From assembly GCF_000739635.1 (NCBI RefSeq), contig NZ_BATQ01000141.1, positions 49,570 to 113,569 on the forward strand: a stretch of 64,000 nt of DNA, read 5' to 3'. Below, piece after piece: positions 1-8,483 of the stretch. Source of the DNA: Verrucomicrobium sp. BvORR034. GTDB lineage: Bacteria > Verrucomicrobiota > Verrucomicrobiia > Verrucomicrobiales > Verrucomicrobiaceae. Within the stretch, counting starts at the first letter, position 1, and every line of letters begins with the position of its first letter. Under the pieces are notes generated by a model. It had not been told where the DNA came from, ran no database searches, and worked only from the letters and a program-made list of their open reading frames with translations. Position numbers and translations under genes: made by a program.

Positions 1-1
1 A

Positions 2-592
2 GAAAGCAGCCCCACGCACAAGCTGGTGCAGCACCGTGACGACAGCAGCATCCGATTGTACAACGTCCCCGACCGGGCAGGGAAACTCTCTCTTAGCCTC
101 GGACACATCGCCTGCGCGCTGTCCCACATGGCCCTTTGGCAGAAGGTTGTGACAGAGGGGCTTCCTCATGCCTGCATTTTTGAAGACGACGCCCAAATCC
201 TGAGCCCGTGGTGGCACCAGCCCTGGCCCGCCACCGCCGACTTCATCTTCCTCAGCAATCGCGTACCGGGTCTCGTACCCCAACACATTCAGAGCACCGA
301 CAAGCTGGAGGCCCACCTGGCCGCGCATCCCTACATCCCTCTCGCCCCCGGTTGCGGGACCGAGGCCTACATCGTCACCCAACAGGGAGCCCGCAAAGCC
401 CTCGCCATCATGTCAGAGATGTACCTCCCGGTCGATCTTCAGCTTCTAAGCTGTGCCCATGGCTCCCGGCTCATTCAGCACTCCCTCCTGGCAGACAAAC
501 TCCCTGCCATGCCCGAGCTCGAAATGTGGACCACGTCCCACTTCTTCACCCAGCACCCGAACGACTGGCCCAGCTACGTGAATGAGCGCTAG
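2..592 (+). CDS. Glycosyltransferase family 25 protein, 5' truncated by the window edge
   Basis: The protein resembles family 25 (LPS-type) glycosyltransferases, which transfer sugars from nucleotide-sugar donors to surface glycans in the cytoplasm. The visible signature is GHIACALSHMALW followed by CIFEDDA, whose acidic pair is the expected donor/metal-binding motif, and later a GTEAYIV stretch with a small-residue turn typical of the family. The frame is open to the first base of the window. A GTG at 26 could be read as a start, but the usual N-terminal segment (about 30-50 residues with the INLDRS-type strand) is missing, so the gene almost certainly begins upstream. The acceptor is unknown. 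Confidence 0.75.
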   Translation, partial: ESSPTHKLVQHRDDSSIRLYNVPDRAGKLSLSLGHIACALSHMALWQKVVTEGLPHACIFEDDAQILSPWWHQPWPATADFIFLSNRVPGLVPQHIQSTDKLEAHLAAHPYIPLAPGCGTEAYIVTQQGARKALAIMSEMYLPVDLQLLSCAHGSRLIQHSLLADKLPAMPELEMWTTSHFFTQHPNDWPSYVNER

Positions 593-613
593 CTCCGGCT
601 CTGAGCTTTTCCT

Positions 614-1399
614 TTATCCCTCTCCCGCATACATCATCTTTTTCGTCATCCCACCATCGATTACGAAGTTCTGCCCAGTGATGAATCCGGCCCGCGCTGA
701 GCCAAGATAGGCCACCATTTCCGCGATATCTTCCGGATGCCCCACCCGGCCGGCTGGATGTTGGGCATGATCTTGCGGACGTAATTGTGGTGCCTTGCGC
801 TCACTGCGCTTCTGCCACTCATCCACCACGATCCATCCGGGGCTGATGCAGTTCACCCGCACGTCCGGTCCCAGACTGATGGCCAGCGCATGAGTGATGG
901 CCACGATGCCGCCCTTGCTGGCCGCATAGGCCTCAGTATCCACCTCCGACTGTAGCGCCCGGGTCGAGGCAATATTGACGATAGCGCCCCGCTGCTTGCG
1001 CAGGTGCGGCACCGCATGCTTGCTGCAGAGAAAAGTCCCCGTAAGGTTGGTTCCCAACACCCGGTTCCAATCCTCCAGAGTCAGTTCCTCCACCGGGATG
1101 GGCTCCTTGGTCCCATGGCCGGCATTGTTCACCAGCAAGTCGATCTGGCCGTAAGTGGCAAACGTCTCCGCCACCATGTCCCGCACCGACCCTTCATCCG
1201 AGACGTCCGTCTGAATTCCAAAGACGCGATCCGGTGCGTTTTCCCCCAGTTCATCCGCCGCCTCCGCCGCCGCGTCATCGTCCTTGTCTGCGATCACCAC
1301 CCGCATGCCGCGAGCCAGCAGCTTCATCACAATGCCCCGACCAATTCCTTGGCCACCGCCAGTAACGATGGCCACCTTGTTCTCCAGTTCTTTTGCCAT
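614..1399 (-). CDS. SDR-family NAD(P)-dependent oxidoreductase
   Basis: A classical short-chain dehydrogenase/reductase of 261 residues. It shows the Rossmann dinucleotide motif TGGGQGIG near the N-terminus, the NNAG motif, the YAASK catalytic pair (Tyr and Lys) and the C-terminal GQNFVIDGG motif typical of the family. The frame extends further upstream, but MAKELENKVAIVTGG is the normal SDR start, so ATG at 1399 is chosen; no strong ribosome-binding site is visible. The substrate cannot be told from sequence. It stands alone, convergent with the glycosyltransferase at the window start. Confidence 0.9.
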   Translation of the reverse strand: MAKELENKVAIVTGGGQGIGRGIVMKLLARGMRVVIADKDDDAAAEAADELGENAPDRVFGIQTDVSDEGSVRDMVAETFATYGQIDLLVNNAGHGTKEPIPVEELTLEDWNRVLGTNLTGTFLCSKHAVPHLRKQRGAIVNIASTRALQSEVDTEAYAASKGGIVAITHALAISLGPDVRVNCISPGWIVVDEWQKRSERKAPQLRPQDHAQHPAGRVGHPEDIAEMVAYLGSARAGFITGQNFVIDGGMTKKMMYAGEG

Positions 1400-1678
1400 G
1401 ACAAAATCCAGTGCAGAAATTCCAGCTAACAACGCCTGGAAATCTCGCAGAACCATCCCGGATTGCAACGTCAGACCTTGTCTCCTGCAGGGGACACGAG
1501 GGTTCCGCCCGGGTGCAGAAGGGCGCACCAATTCCCATTGCGAAGCGCTTTGTCCCCTCCTGTATCTCAGCTCTCTCAATGTAGCGCTCGGTGGGAGCCC
1601 ACAGTCCTAAGACTTGGGGAGGCTTCATGAAAACGACCAGTCCGCCAAAAGGTGGGACGTCATATGACGCAAATCCGT

Positions 1679-1966
1679 TCATTTGGCGGGCAAGGAGTCA
1701 CTCGCGGCGAAGCAAAGCGTCACTCCACCCAGCGCTTCCACATCGCCTTCAATGACACGCAGCAGGACGCCTTGTCGCCCGTTTGAATCAAGACTGGGGT
1801 CAACTATCCCAATGCCTACAACCTCGGTCACAAAGGGCTTGTGGTAATGCCGCGACTCACCTCGCTGTCCAATCACCAAGCGCGGACCCTCGATGAGAGT
1901 TCCACGCACCATTGCGGTGCGGTCCAACAAAGCCGCGACCTCGTCTGCGATGTAGTGGGTATTCAT
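1679..1966 (-). CDS. Hypothetical protein, 95 residues
   Basis: Not recognised. A small soluble protein of mixed composition with no signal peptide or membrane segment. It starts at ATG with an AAGGA ribosome-binding site about 9 bases upstream, which supports it as real. Alternating hydrophobic strands (LVIGQRG, VVGIGIVD, GVLLRVIEGDVEAL) suggest a small beta-rich fold. It lies apart from its neighbours, with about 280 bases before the SDR gene. Confidence 0.55.
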   Translation of the reverse strand: MNTHYIADEVAALLDRTAMVRGTLIEGPRLVIGQRGESRHYHKPFVTEVVGIGIVDPSLDSNGRQGVLLRVIEGDVEALGGVTLCFAASDSLPAK

Positions 1967-2050
1967 TGTGCACGTCCTTGAAGCATTTTGCTAGTCACCG
2001 CCTAGGACCCTGCCCGCCGTGAAGTCAGCATGTCCCAGTTGTGATCCCTA

Positions 2051-2458
2051 TCAGGGCTCAAACGCCCCGGTGATGGGCCAAACACATTCCGCCAAATAGG
2101 GCGGCAGGTTCGGGGCGCTCACCACATTGTACAGAGTATCCATCACCGTCGTCATGGTGGAATCGATAAAATCGAGGGTGCGTTGTTCCAACCCCATCCG
2201 TGGGATGGCCTTCTCCAGCGCGGCGGCGATTTCAGGAAGAGGGGCGTTGGTATGGGAGAATATCTGTCCGAACGCTGAGTGCTGCTGCCCCAGAAAGCCC
2301 AGAAACCCCACGGTCATGTCAATGGCATTGCGATGCTGGCCATAGAAGTCCGCGGAGCACTCCCTGACATTCTGAATCTTGCTCATCGCCGCCATGGTTT
2401 CAAAGGGTGTTGGCGGCACCTTGCTTTTTTTACGTTGGAAGAAACTAAAAATGCCCAT
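2051..2458 (-). CDS. Hypothetical protein, 135 residues
   Basis: Not recognised. The start chosen is ATG encoding MGIFSFFQRKKSK, because the frame upstream of it has unlikely composition. The N-terminus is a short hydrophobic/basic patch (FSFFQRKKSK) that could sit at the membrane surface. The rest is predicted mostly helical and carries no motif I can name. There is no signal peptide and no clear operon partner. Confidence 0.55.
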   Translation of the reverse strand: MGIFSFFQRKKSKVPPTPFETMAAMSKIQNVRECSADFYGQHRNAIDMTVGFLGFLGQQHSAFGQIFSHTNAPLPEIAAALEKAIPRMGLEQRTLDFIDSTMTTVMDTLYNVVSAPNLPPYLAECVWPITGAFEP

Positions 2459-2828
2459 GACAACTGGTGGTGTAAAAAAAATCGGCGTTTGCGATCTCGG
2501 AACCCCAAACGCTTGCTGATCGATGTCTGCTCGCTGCAACCCATTGCCGATGCTCCACAAGCAATCAAGCACGCTCACATACACGGTGCAGGTTCTTGGC
2601 CGCCAGCCTCAGTCCGAAGTTCATTCCAGAAGGGGATGGGTAGCACAGTCCAATGTTCACGAGCTTGCAGCGAGTCTACGTTGGGTAGAAGCAGTGAAAT
2701 GCCTCAACGCTGAAAGCGTTGTGTAGATGCCTTCTCTCCTGAGGTCCCCTGGTACGCACAGCTGGAGTGCCTGCGAGGATTACCCTCATGGCATGGCACC
2801 AAGGCCCAACAGACGCAGCCCCTTTCGC
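2459..2828. other. Intergenic region with one short hairpin
   Basis: About 370 bases without a supported gene. The only structure noticed is a perfect hairpin CAACGC-TGAAA-GCGTTG at 2705-2721, without a clear U-tract. Short open frames here lack start signals and coding-like composition. Confidence 0.4.
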
Positions 2829-3299
2829 CTATCGCGTTTTCACCTCCGGCTCCACCACAGTACCGTCCGCCAGCAATACCACGTGTGAATAAACCAATTT
2901 CCCGCTATCCGGAATGAAGGTAAATTGAATGTACCACTTGTCGGCCAGATCCACCCCTTTCTTCGTCGTGGATACACGGCGCACACTGATCCCGTTTAGC
3001 TTGGCATTCGGAGCAACTTCGGGGTGGTGTTTCGCCAGGGTTTGAACAGCTTTCTCCAGCAGGGAAACCTGATCAAAGGGAGTTTTCCCGCGCCCATCCC
3101 AACTTGGAGTGGCAGCCAGCACCGCCGTATCCACCTTCCACATCACCGTTTCCTTTTCCTTGGAGGCGGAACTGAGGAAGATCTCTTCCGCCGCTGCATA
3201 CCGGGGGATTGCGGTGCAAATCCAGAGACCCAGCAGCAGCGTCAGGTTGCGCCCCAACCGCAGTTGGGGCCTCGAGTTGGAGCGCGCAATAATTTTCAT
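2829..3299 (-). CDS. Putative secreted protein, 156 residues
   Basis: Not recognised. A basic N-terminus (MKIIARSNSRPQLRLGRN) is followed by a hydrophobic segment LTLLLGLWICTAIP and a small-residue cleavage region (RYAAAEE), so it looks like a Sec-exported periplasmic protein. The mature part is about 115 residues and ends with LVYSHVVLLADGTVVEPEVKTR. The start at MKII is preferred over an upstream in-frame codon because it begins the signal peptide directly. It is convergent with nothing and lies just downstream of the DUF5713 gene on the same strand. Confidence 0.6.
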   Translation of the reverse strand: MKIIARSNSRPQLRLGRNLTLLLGLWICTAIPRYAAAEEIFLSSASKEKETVMWKVDTAVLAATPSWDGRGKTPFDQVSLLEKAVQTLAKHHPEVAPNAKLNGISVRRVSTTKKGVDLADKWYIQFTFIPDSGKLVYSHVVLLADGTVVEPEVKTR

Positions 3300-3335
3300 G
3301 TTGGTTCGACGTGAGGACCGAACCAATCCTACATT

Positions 3336-3674
3336 CTACCAGTCGCGTGGTGCAATCACTTCTTCAATATCCAGGTCGAAGCCGTACGCTTTGACAATAA
3401 AATCGAAGTCCGCCGCCAGGATCTCCCGCGCATTGGTCTCCAGTTCACTGTCGTTGTCTTCAAACTCTGAGGCCAGCTCATTGATCTCCTCCGTCGCCGC
3501 ATGCGTCAGCTCGAGCAGGTCGGAGTCCTTGGCCGGATTGGTGCGTTCGATTTCTTCACAAAGTGCGATGAGAATATTGCGGCACTTGTCTACAAGAAAG
3601 GTCGGGAAGTAGTCGTCCTCGTACATTTCTTTGACAAAGGAGTACGAGCTAAGGTTGTCATTGGTAATGGCCAT
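3336..3674 (-). CDS. DUF5713 family protein
   Basis: A 112-residue protein with the pattern of the DUF5713 family: SYSFVKEMYEDDYFP near the N-terminus, FLVDKCRNILIALCEEIE, LTHAATEEINELASEFEDN, and the C-terminal EVIAPRDW block. It is acidic and predicted all-helical and cytoplasmic. The function of the family is unknown; members are often found among small accessory genes. The start at MAITNDN is chosen because the upstream in-frame extension is proline/glutamine-rich and unlike the family. Confidence 0.75.
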   Translation of the reverse strand: MAITNDNLSSYSFVKEMYEDDYFPTFLVDKCRNILIALCEEIERTNPAKDSDLLELTHAATEEINELASEFEDNDSELETNAREILAADFDFIVKAYGFDLDIEEVIAPRDW

Positions 3675-4025
3675 GGGAGAGGGCGCTGGAGGGGTGTTGT
3701 TTTGTTGGGTTGAATACCGTCGCGCGCACCATTGAAACATCCCCCACCGGTCGTCAAATCCTCAAAATGATAGAAGAAGTACAAAAGGATGACCTTCTGT
3801 GCTCCGAACTGTGGTCAAGGTCAAAAGAAGCTGCCCGGTATCGGGTTCGCGGAGGCAATGTTGCCACTTCACCTTTCCATTCCCGGCTGTCGCTGGCAAT
3901 CAGGCCCCGACGCTGGCCTCCTCACCCACAAGGACGTACCCGAGCTTGCGACCCCAGCTCCTCGCCAGCGGAATGTGTAGTCACACCTTGACTTCTTCCC
4001 ACCGCGCCGTCTGTTTCTCCCCAGT
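3675..4025. other. Intergenic region, nothing recognised
   Basis: About 350 bases between a minus-strand gene start and a plus-strand gene start, so it should hold both promoters. No convincing promoter, repeat or small gene was identified; short overlapping frames in it have no supporting features. Confidence 0.4.
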
Positions 4026-5156
4026 ATGGATCCCGTCATACTGGTAGAAGTGCTCACCATGGCCCTATGTGCCTTAGTGTGGATGAACCTCGTGGTGGTT
4101 CTCCACGAGCTGGCACGTTGTTTGGTCGCATGGACACTCCTCATCCGCCCACGGTGCGTCCTCTTGGGCAGTGGCAGGACCTGGATCCGCTTTCACATTG
4201 GCTCTGTGGAGGTTCGCTGGAATCCCATGCCTCTTCTGAGCACCACCGCACTTTCGTTCCCCATGCGGAGCTCTTTGGGCATTCGCTACTGCCTCTGCGC
4301 GCTGGCTGGACCGCTCATGGATGCCGTCATGCTCAATGCCCTGCTTCCCGTGGCCGCGAAATTGAATCTTCCATTCTCAGACGTGGGATACCTGGGTGCC
4401 GTGATCATCAGCTACACTGCGGCATTGTTCATGTTCGTGATGAACTTCCTTCCCTTCGGCTCTTGGGACGAGCCTGAGCCAGGTCATCACACCCCCAATA
4501 GCGACGGCTACCTGTTGTGGCTCTGGCTCAACGGCTCACTCAGCCGGATGACCGACGGCGGGAAGCAGATCTATGCCAACTGGGTGCAATACTACGACCC
4601 CAGGTACAAGGCTGTGCAGGCGCCGGCTGTCATGCATGAACTTCCGGAGTACCTGAAGCTCCATGATGAAGCCCTGGATGACCTACAGGCTGGAGAATAC
4701 ACAAGTCTCATGAAAAAAGTGGCGACGCTGGAAGTCCTGCCCCCAAGCAAAGGTGAGCTGGTCTTGATGCTTGATCGGCTCGCCACGCTCCCTCTGGCGA
4801 ATGATATGCCCGAGTATCTCCCGCATGCCCTGACGATTGCTGAAAAGGCTCACCTGCTAATGCCCGACTCTCTGACATTGCGAGCCACGCTCGGAGCCCT
4901 GCAAATCGAAAGTGGAAAAACGGAACAAGGGATGGCGCTTCTCCAGGAACCCTCCAAGGCGAAGCACGATCGCGCAGCTCGGTCTATCGCAGCCTGCTAC
5001 CTCGCCTACTCACACCAACTACGGGGCGACTCCAAGGTCGCCCGCGAATGGCTCGCCACTGCCTTTCAGACCAGGGATCACGGCACCGTGTATGTCTACA
5101 ACCAGATTGCCGCCCGCATTCAAAAGCTGCGCGGCAGACCGGACGGCCGGGCATGA
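4026..5156 (+). CDS. M50-like membrane protein with degenerate zinc site and helical C-terminal half
   Basis: A 376-residue protein. Residues 1-160 hold about four hydrophobic segments. The first carries HELAR (residues 27-31), at the place where site-2-type M50 metalloproteases have HExxH; the second zinc histidine is an arginine here. A later NFLPFG...SDG block matches the third M50 motif, where Asp is a zinc ligand. Residues 200-370 are predicted helical with TPR-like spacing (LRATLGALQIESGKTEQGMALL). This is probably a catalytically altered or inactive intramembrane protease relative; the role is unknown. It is convergent with the minus-strand run that follows. Confidence 0.65.
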   Translation: MDPVILVEVLTMALCALVWMNLVVVLHELARCLVAWTLLIRPRCVLLGSGRTWIRFHIGSVEVRWNPMPLLSTTALSFPMRSSLGIRYCLCALAGPLMDAVMLNALLPVAAKLNLPFSDVGYLGAVIISYTAALFMFVMNFLPFGSWDEPEPGHHTPNSDGYLLWLWLNGSLSRMTDGGKQIYANWVQYYDPRYKAVQAPAVMHELPEYLKLHDEALDDLQAGEYTSLMKKVATLEVLPPSKGELVLMLDRLATLPLANDMPEYLPHALTIAEKAHLLMPDSLTLRATLGALQIESGKTEQGMALLQEPSKAKHDRAARSIAACYLAYSHQLRGDSKVAREWLATAFQTRDHGTVYVYNQIAARIQKLRGRPDGRA

Positions 5157-5192
5157 CCGTAACGGGCCGCGCCCAATGGCTCGGGCAGTCCG

Positions 5193-5774
5193 TTACGGGT
5201 CTCCTACCGTGTGGGCATCACGCGACTTTTTCCACCTGAAGTAAATGATCGTGTTCCCAGCAACAAAGAAGAGCCCCGCCCACATCAATGCCTTCACCCG
5301 ACGATTCAGGTGATCCTCCATCACGTCGGCAAATGCCAGCAACGGCGGCCCCGCATCGCCCACGCGGGTTATTTCCAAAATCACATTCCCACGATGAAGG
5401 GGAGCATAGATGACGCGTAAAGCGGCTCCATGGGGAATCAGGCTCTCAATACCCACCGCCGGAGATTCCTCGGGGTCTGTGTGTGATAACCGATCTCCCC
5501 CATCAGGAGGAGTAAGATGCAGGACAAAGGAATCACTTCCGCGTTTGGACACCTCCCTCACCACCTCAACCTTCTTTGGAATAAATTCCGCCACCGGAAA
5601 GCGCTCCTTTGATTGGAAGGGATTGGGCCCGATCAAAATCACCATCCCCACCATGCAGAGTGGCAGGCCCCACGCAAAACTGGCCAGTTTGATGTCGCTA
5701 TGGGTGATCATTCGCCTAATCAAGCCGTGCGCCCCCACAGGGTCAACGCTGCAGGCAGGGAAACTACCGGGCAT
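5193..5774 (-). CDS. Membrane protein with periplasmic DUF3592-like loop
   Basis: A protein of 193 residues with one hydrophobic segment near residues 30-50 (LASFAWGLPLCMVGMVILIG), a central beta-rich region of about 100 residues, and a second segment near the C-terminus (ALMWAGLFFVAGNTIIYF) followed by a basic tail. This two-helix/loop layout is like DUF3592 proteins, of unknown function. ATG at 5774 is chosen because AAGGA lies 8 bases upstream. It follows the methyltransferase gene by 16 bases, so the two are probably co-transcribed. Confidence 0.6.
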   Translation of the reverse strand: MPGSFPACSVDPVGAHGLIRRMITHSDIKLASFAWGLPLCMVGMVILIGPNPFQSKERFPVAEFIPKKVEVVREVSKRGSDSFVLHLTPPDGGDRLSHTDPEESPAVGIESLIPHGAALRVIYAPLHRGNVILEITRVGDAGPPLLAFADVMEDHLNRRVKALMWAGLFFVAGNTIIYFRWKKSRDAHTVGDP

Positions 5775-5790
5775 TGACACCGTCCTTCTC

Positions 5791-6492
5791 TCATCGTTTC
5801 ACCCCCACCAGCGAGGTGGCACACCCGAAGAAGTGCTCTTTAACTTCCACATTGAGCCCCGCATCGACCAACACCGGTGCCACATGGGCACAGGAGCCAA
5901 AGGCGGCCGTGTATTCTCCCAGCATGCGGTAGCACTCAATGTCTCCCAAGCACAGCTTTCCCACCCAGGGGATCACGGAGCCAAGGTACCATCGGTAGAG
6001 CGGTCCGAGCGCCCAGCTATCGGCCCTGGAGATCTCAATCAAGGCAAAGCGCCCACCTGGTTTCAAGATCCGCTCGATCTCCATGGCAAAGCGGCCCAAA
6101 GCCTCCTTGCTCAAGGTCTTCAAACCAAAAGCGGAGATCACGCAGTCCACTGAGGCATCCGGCAGGGAAGTCGCCGTGGCATTCTCACACAGAGTGCTAA
6201 AAGACCCCGCGAGGCGCGCTCGACGCCGCTTCTGCCGGGCTACCATTTCGGGAGAAAAATCAATCGCCACCAAGGAAGACCACCCCGGTGGCAGGTGGGG
6301 CCAGCATTCACCCGCACCCGCCATCATGTCGCACACCGCGTCCCCAGGTTTCACCTGCCCCAGACGCACACACAAGCGCCGCCACATGGAAGAGAAGCCG
6401 AAAGAGGAGACCCAGTTCACCACGTCATACGTGGGTCCCATGCGATCAAAGAGCGCCCGCACATACTCATCCCTGTAAACGTCCTCAGTCAC
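5791..6492 (-). CDS. UbiE/COQ5-like class I SAM-dependent methyltransferase
   Basis: A 233-residue methyltransferase. FDRMGPTYDVVN near the N-terminus is the ubiE-type opening. The SAM-binding motif I is VCDMMAGAGE, a variant of the usual DxGxGxG, followed by VAIDFSPEMV and by ILKPGGRFALIEISR. The family methylates quinone precursors or small molecules. True UbiE/MenG proteins have a more canonical motif I, so the substrate is open. It starts at GTG, whose bases overlap the stop codon of the upstream small membrane gene, indicating translational coupling. Confidence 0.8.
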   Translation of the reverse strand: MTEDVYRDEYVRALFDRMGPTYDVVNWVSSFGFSSMWRRLCVRLGQVKPGDAVCDMMAGAGECWPHLPPGWSSLVAIDFSPEMVARQKRRRARLAGSFSTLCENATATSLPDASVDCVISAFGLKTLSKEALGRFAMEIERILKPGGRFALIEISRADSWALGPLYRWYLGSVIPWVGKLCLGDIECYRMLGEYTAAFGSCAHVAPVLVDAGLNVEVKEHFFGCATSLVGVKR

Positions 6493-6818
6493 TTGGTGAC
6501 GGCGTCCTCATATCTGTTGGTGGATTTCCAATAGGCAAATTCCAGCTCCCTTAGCGGCCAATAGGTCGCTTCCAGCGCCTGGGGCCAAACGCTTCGCGCC
6601 TTCTCGAACGCTCCCAACAGGACGTGCTTATCCGCCGCAAGTTTCGCACTGACGTCACGCCACTCCATGACGGAAGCCTTGATCCCGTTGCCCGCGGGAT
6701 CCAAGGGATTGTAAATATTCAGCAACTGACCGGAGCTCCTGAGAACACCGTACGAGGTCACGTAAACCGTTAGCGCTATCGCACCCCACACCATTGGCTT
6801 TAGCTGAGAGTTTTTCAT
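6489..6818 (-). CDS. Small membrane-anchored hypothetical protein, 109 residues
   Basis: Not recognised. The ATG at 6818 begins MKNSQLKPMVWGAIALTVYVTSY, a single N-terminal hydrophobic segment that could be a membrane anchor or uncleaved signal. About 75 residues follow, predicted helical, with aromatic residues (WPQALEATYWPLRELEFAYW). Its stop codon overlaps the GTG start of the downstream UbiE-like methyltransferase, so the two are likely one transcription and translation unit. The frame extends upstream into the preceding gene, but that part is unlikely to be translated. Confidence 0.6.
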   Translation of the reverse strand: MKNSQLKPMVWGAIALTVYVTSYGVLRSSGQLLNIYNPLDPAGNGIKASVMEWRDVSAKLAADKHVLLGAFEKARSVWPQALEATYWPLRELEFAYWKSTNRYEDAVTK

Positions 6819-6841
6819 GATATGACTACTGGCTCCCTTCC

Positions 6842-7702
6842 TCAGCGAACCACCGGAATCACAACCTTCTCTGGCACTCGGGACTCCCCGCTTGGTACCG
6901 GCAACTTGACCGCCTCTGCGCTCCACACGCCATCTTCATTGCAGCTGAATTCCCGGAAGGTTCCCTCCTTCACCAGTGTGTAGACCGCCCCATTCCCGCT
7001 GCTGAAAATGTCCTTCAAATCTGGACATGTCGTCATGGTGCCAAAACCCTTGTAATCGACAATACCTACCAGCACGATCATGATTTCCTTCCCTCCAATA
7101 TGCAGGGAGGATTCCATGGTATTGGCCACCTCATAATTCTCCGCCAGATGTGCCGTCGCCGTGGGCTTCTCCCGCACTGCCAAAGGAGCCACGCCCTTGG
7201 CCCCACGCCAGTCCCGCATGACGGCCTCGCTGGCATCAATGTAGCCGCAATAGCGGCCCCCTCCCTGCTCACTCCAGTCCTCATTGAACTTCAACCCCAG
7301 CGCATCCTGATCCACCTTGAAATCCTTGTTGTAGATGAGCGCCACCACCCCGTTGGTCTGCGTCAACTGACCCGCGCCGTCATCCTCGATCAATTGATAG
7401 GTGGGTGCAGGATTGGAGGCAAAGCGCCAGTACGCCTCCGTCAACGCCTGGCGCAATTCTCGGGTGATCCCATCCACCACCAACGACGTGTAGCCGATGT
7501 TTCCGCAGGCAAAAAAGTCACCATCGAACCGGTCATAGGAAAACTCGAACGCAGCTTCTTCCGATTTCATCCACTTCTCCATCAGCTCCCGGGTCAGGGT
7601 GACGGAGAAAAACGCATCTCCCGGCAGGAAGTAGTTGTTGTGAGCCGATACCGGCAACACGACAAGACCGACCATAGCAAGAATCACCAGGATGGGGCGC
7701 AT
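6842..7702 (-). CDS. Putative secreted protein, 286 residues
   Basis: Not recognised. MRPILVILAMVGLVVLPVSAHNN is a clear Sec signal peptide with cleavage probably after VSA. The mature protein of about 265 residues has several cysteines (FACGNIG, RYCGY, TTCPD, FSCNED) that could form disulfides in the periplasm. No catalytic motif was recognised. The gap to the downstream small membrane gene is only about 20 bases, which suggests it leads a minus-strand operon with that gene, the methyltransferase and the DUF3592-like gene. Confidence 0.65.
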   Translation of the reverse strand: MRPILVILAMVGLVVLPVSAHNNYFLPGDAFFSVTLTRELMEKWMKSEEAAFEFSYDRFDGDFFACGNIGYTSLVVDGITRELRQALTEAYWRFASNPAPTYQLIEDDGAGQLTQTNGVVALIYNKDFKVDQDALGLKFNEDWSEQGGGRYCGYIDASEAVMRDWRGAKGVAPLAVREKPTATAHLAENYEVANTMESSLHIGGKEIMIVLVGIVDYKGFGTMTTCPDLKDIFSSGNGAVYTLVKEGTFREFSCNEDGVWSAEAVKLPVPSGESRVPEKVVIPVVR

Positions 7703-7833
7703 AGGGATCGCAGTGGAAAAGTTGAGCAGGAACAAGCTCGACCATCCCTCGTGCTCCTGTCAAACACCTCTTCGAACAACTCACCGGTGGCCCCATTCTC
7801 AAAACCTTTGCACTTCGGAATCCGGCAACCCAC

Positions 7834-7861
7834 CTTTTACCGTTCGCCATTCACCACTTAC
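7834..7861. repeat. Degenerate 7-base repeat, four units
   Basis: Four consecutive heptamers of the form C-N-T-T-N-N-C (CTTTTAC, CGTTCGC, CATTCAC, CACTTAC) lie across the 3' end of the DUF2721 gene, touching its stop codon. This is one of many 7-base-period sites in the window. Confidence 0.55.
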
Positions 7862-8370
7862 CGATGGCGGGACCGCTCTCTCCCCCGAATGATCTCCGCT
7901 TCCTGATGGATGTTCAGCAGCGAAATCGCCGTGGCGCGGAACAAACACGCGCTGCCCCAGATCAACCCGCCAAAGCCTACAAAACCCAACCCCAGGCCCA
8001 CCAGCACCAAGCCCTTCAACCAAAATCCCTGCTGCAAGGATGCCAGCACCACCCCCAGCAGCGTGATGAAAGTAGCACCGGCAAATGCCGCCAGCGCCAG
8101 ATAGATGGAAAACAAGGCCCGCATGAGCAGAGCCGCCTGAGCCTCCGCGCGATCCACCTGTTGCAACAGCAACACTCCCGCCTCATCCGACTCTACGCCC
8201 TTCTCCGACTTCGCCAGAAACTGCGCCATCCGCTCCCGCGTCCGCAACAGCCGGTTGATCGTGCTCTGCGCCAGCATGCTCGTCGCATTCGTCAGCAACG
8301 CTGGTGCCACAATGAACGTCAGCACCGCAAAGGGACTTTGGGTCAAAGGAACGGCAGCAGAGGCGTCCAT
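7858..8370 (-). CDS. DUF2721 family membrane protein
   Basis: A 170-residue protein with the DUF2721 layout: an N-terminal hydrophobic segment (FAVLTFIVAPALLTNATSMLAQS), a conserved polar stretch RLLRTRERM, and two further hydrophobic segments toward the C-terminus (ALFSIYLALAAFAGATFITLLG and LVLVGLGLGFVGFGGLIW). The family is found in the inner membrane of many bacteria and its function is unknown. ATG at 8370 (MDASAAVPL) is the family start. The gene stands alone between an unrelated secreted protein and a dispersed repeat. Confidence 0.8.
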   Translation of the reverse strand: MDASAAVPLTQSPFAVLTFIVAPALLTNATSMLAQSTINRLLRTRERMAQFLAKSEKGVESDEAGVLLLQQVDRAEAQAALLMRALFSIYLALAAFAGATFITLLGVVLASLQQGFWLKGLVLVGLGLGFVGFGGLIWGSACLFRATAISLLNIHQEAEIIRGRERSRHR

Positions 8371-8445
8371 GAGATAGAGGATGAATTGTTTAACCACGGA
8401 GAAAAACCAAACTTCAAATACCAAACCTCAATGCCCCTCTTCCCC

Positions 8446-8483
8446 ATCTTGTTAATCTTTCCAAAATCTTGTTAATCCTGTCT
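8446..8483. repeat. Dispersed paired-word repeat (ATCTTGTTAATC family)
   Basis: Two copies of ATCTTGTTAATC with an 8-base spacer, the second followed by CTGTCT. The same paired word occurs at 15223-15259 and 38423-38462, with partial copies at 35292-35325, 38368-38385, 60449-60466 and at the end of the window. It sits just beyond the 3' end of the HAD hydrolase gene. Confidence 0.8.

Noticed and set aside
2705..2721. Hairpin CAACGC-TGAAA-GCGTTG as a terminator
   Set aside because: No T-tract follows and the nearest gene ends are on the other side, so it is listed only as a hairpin.
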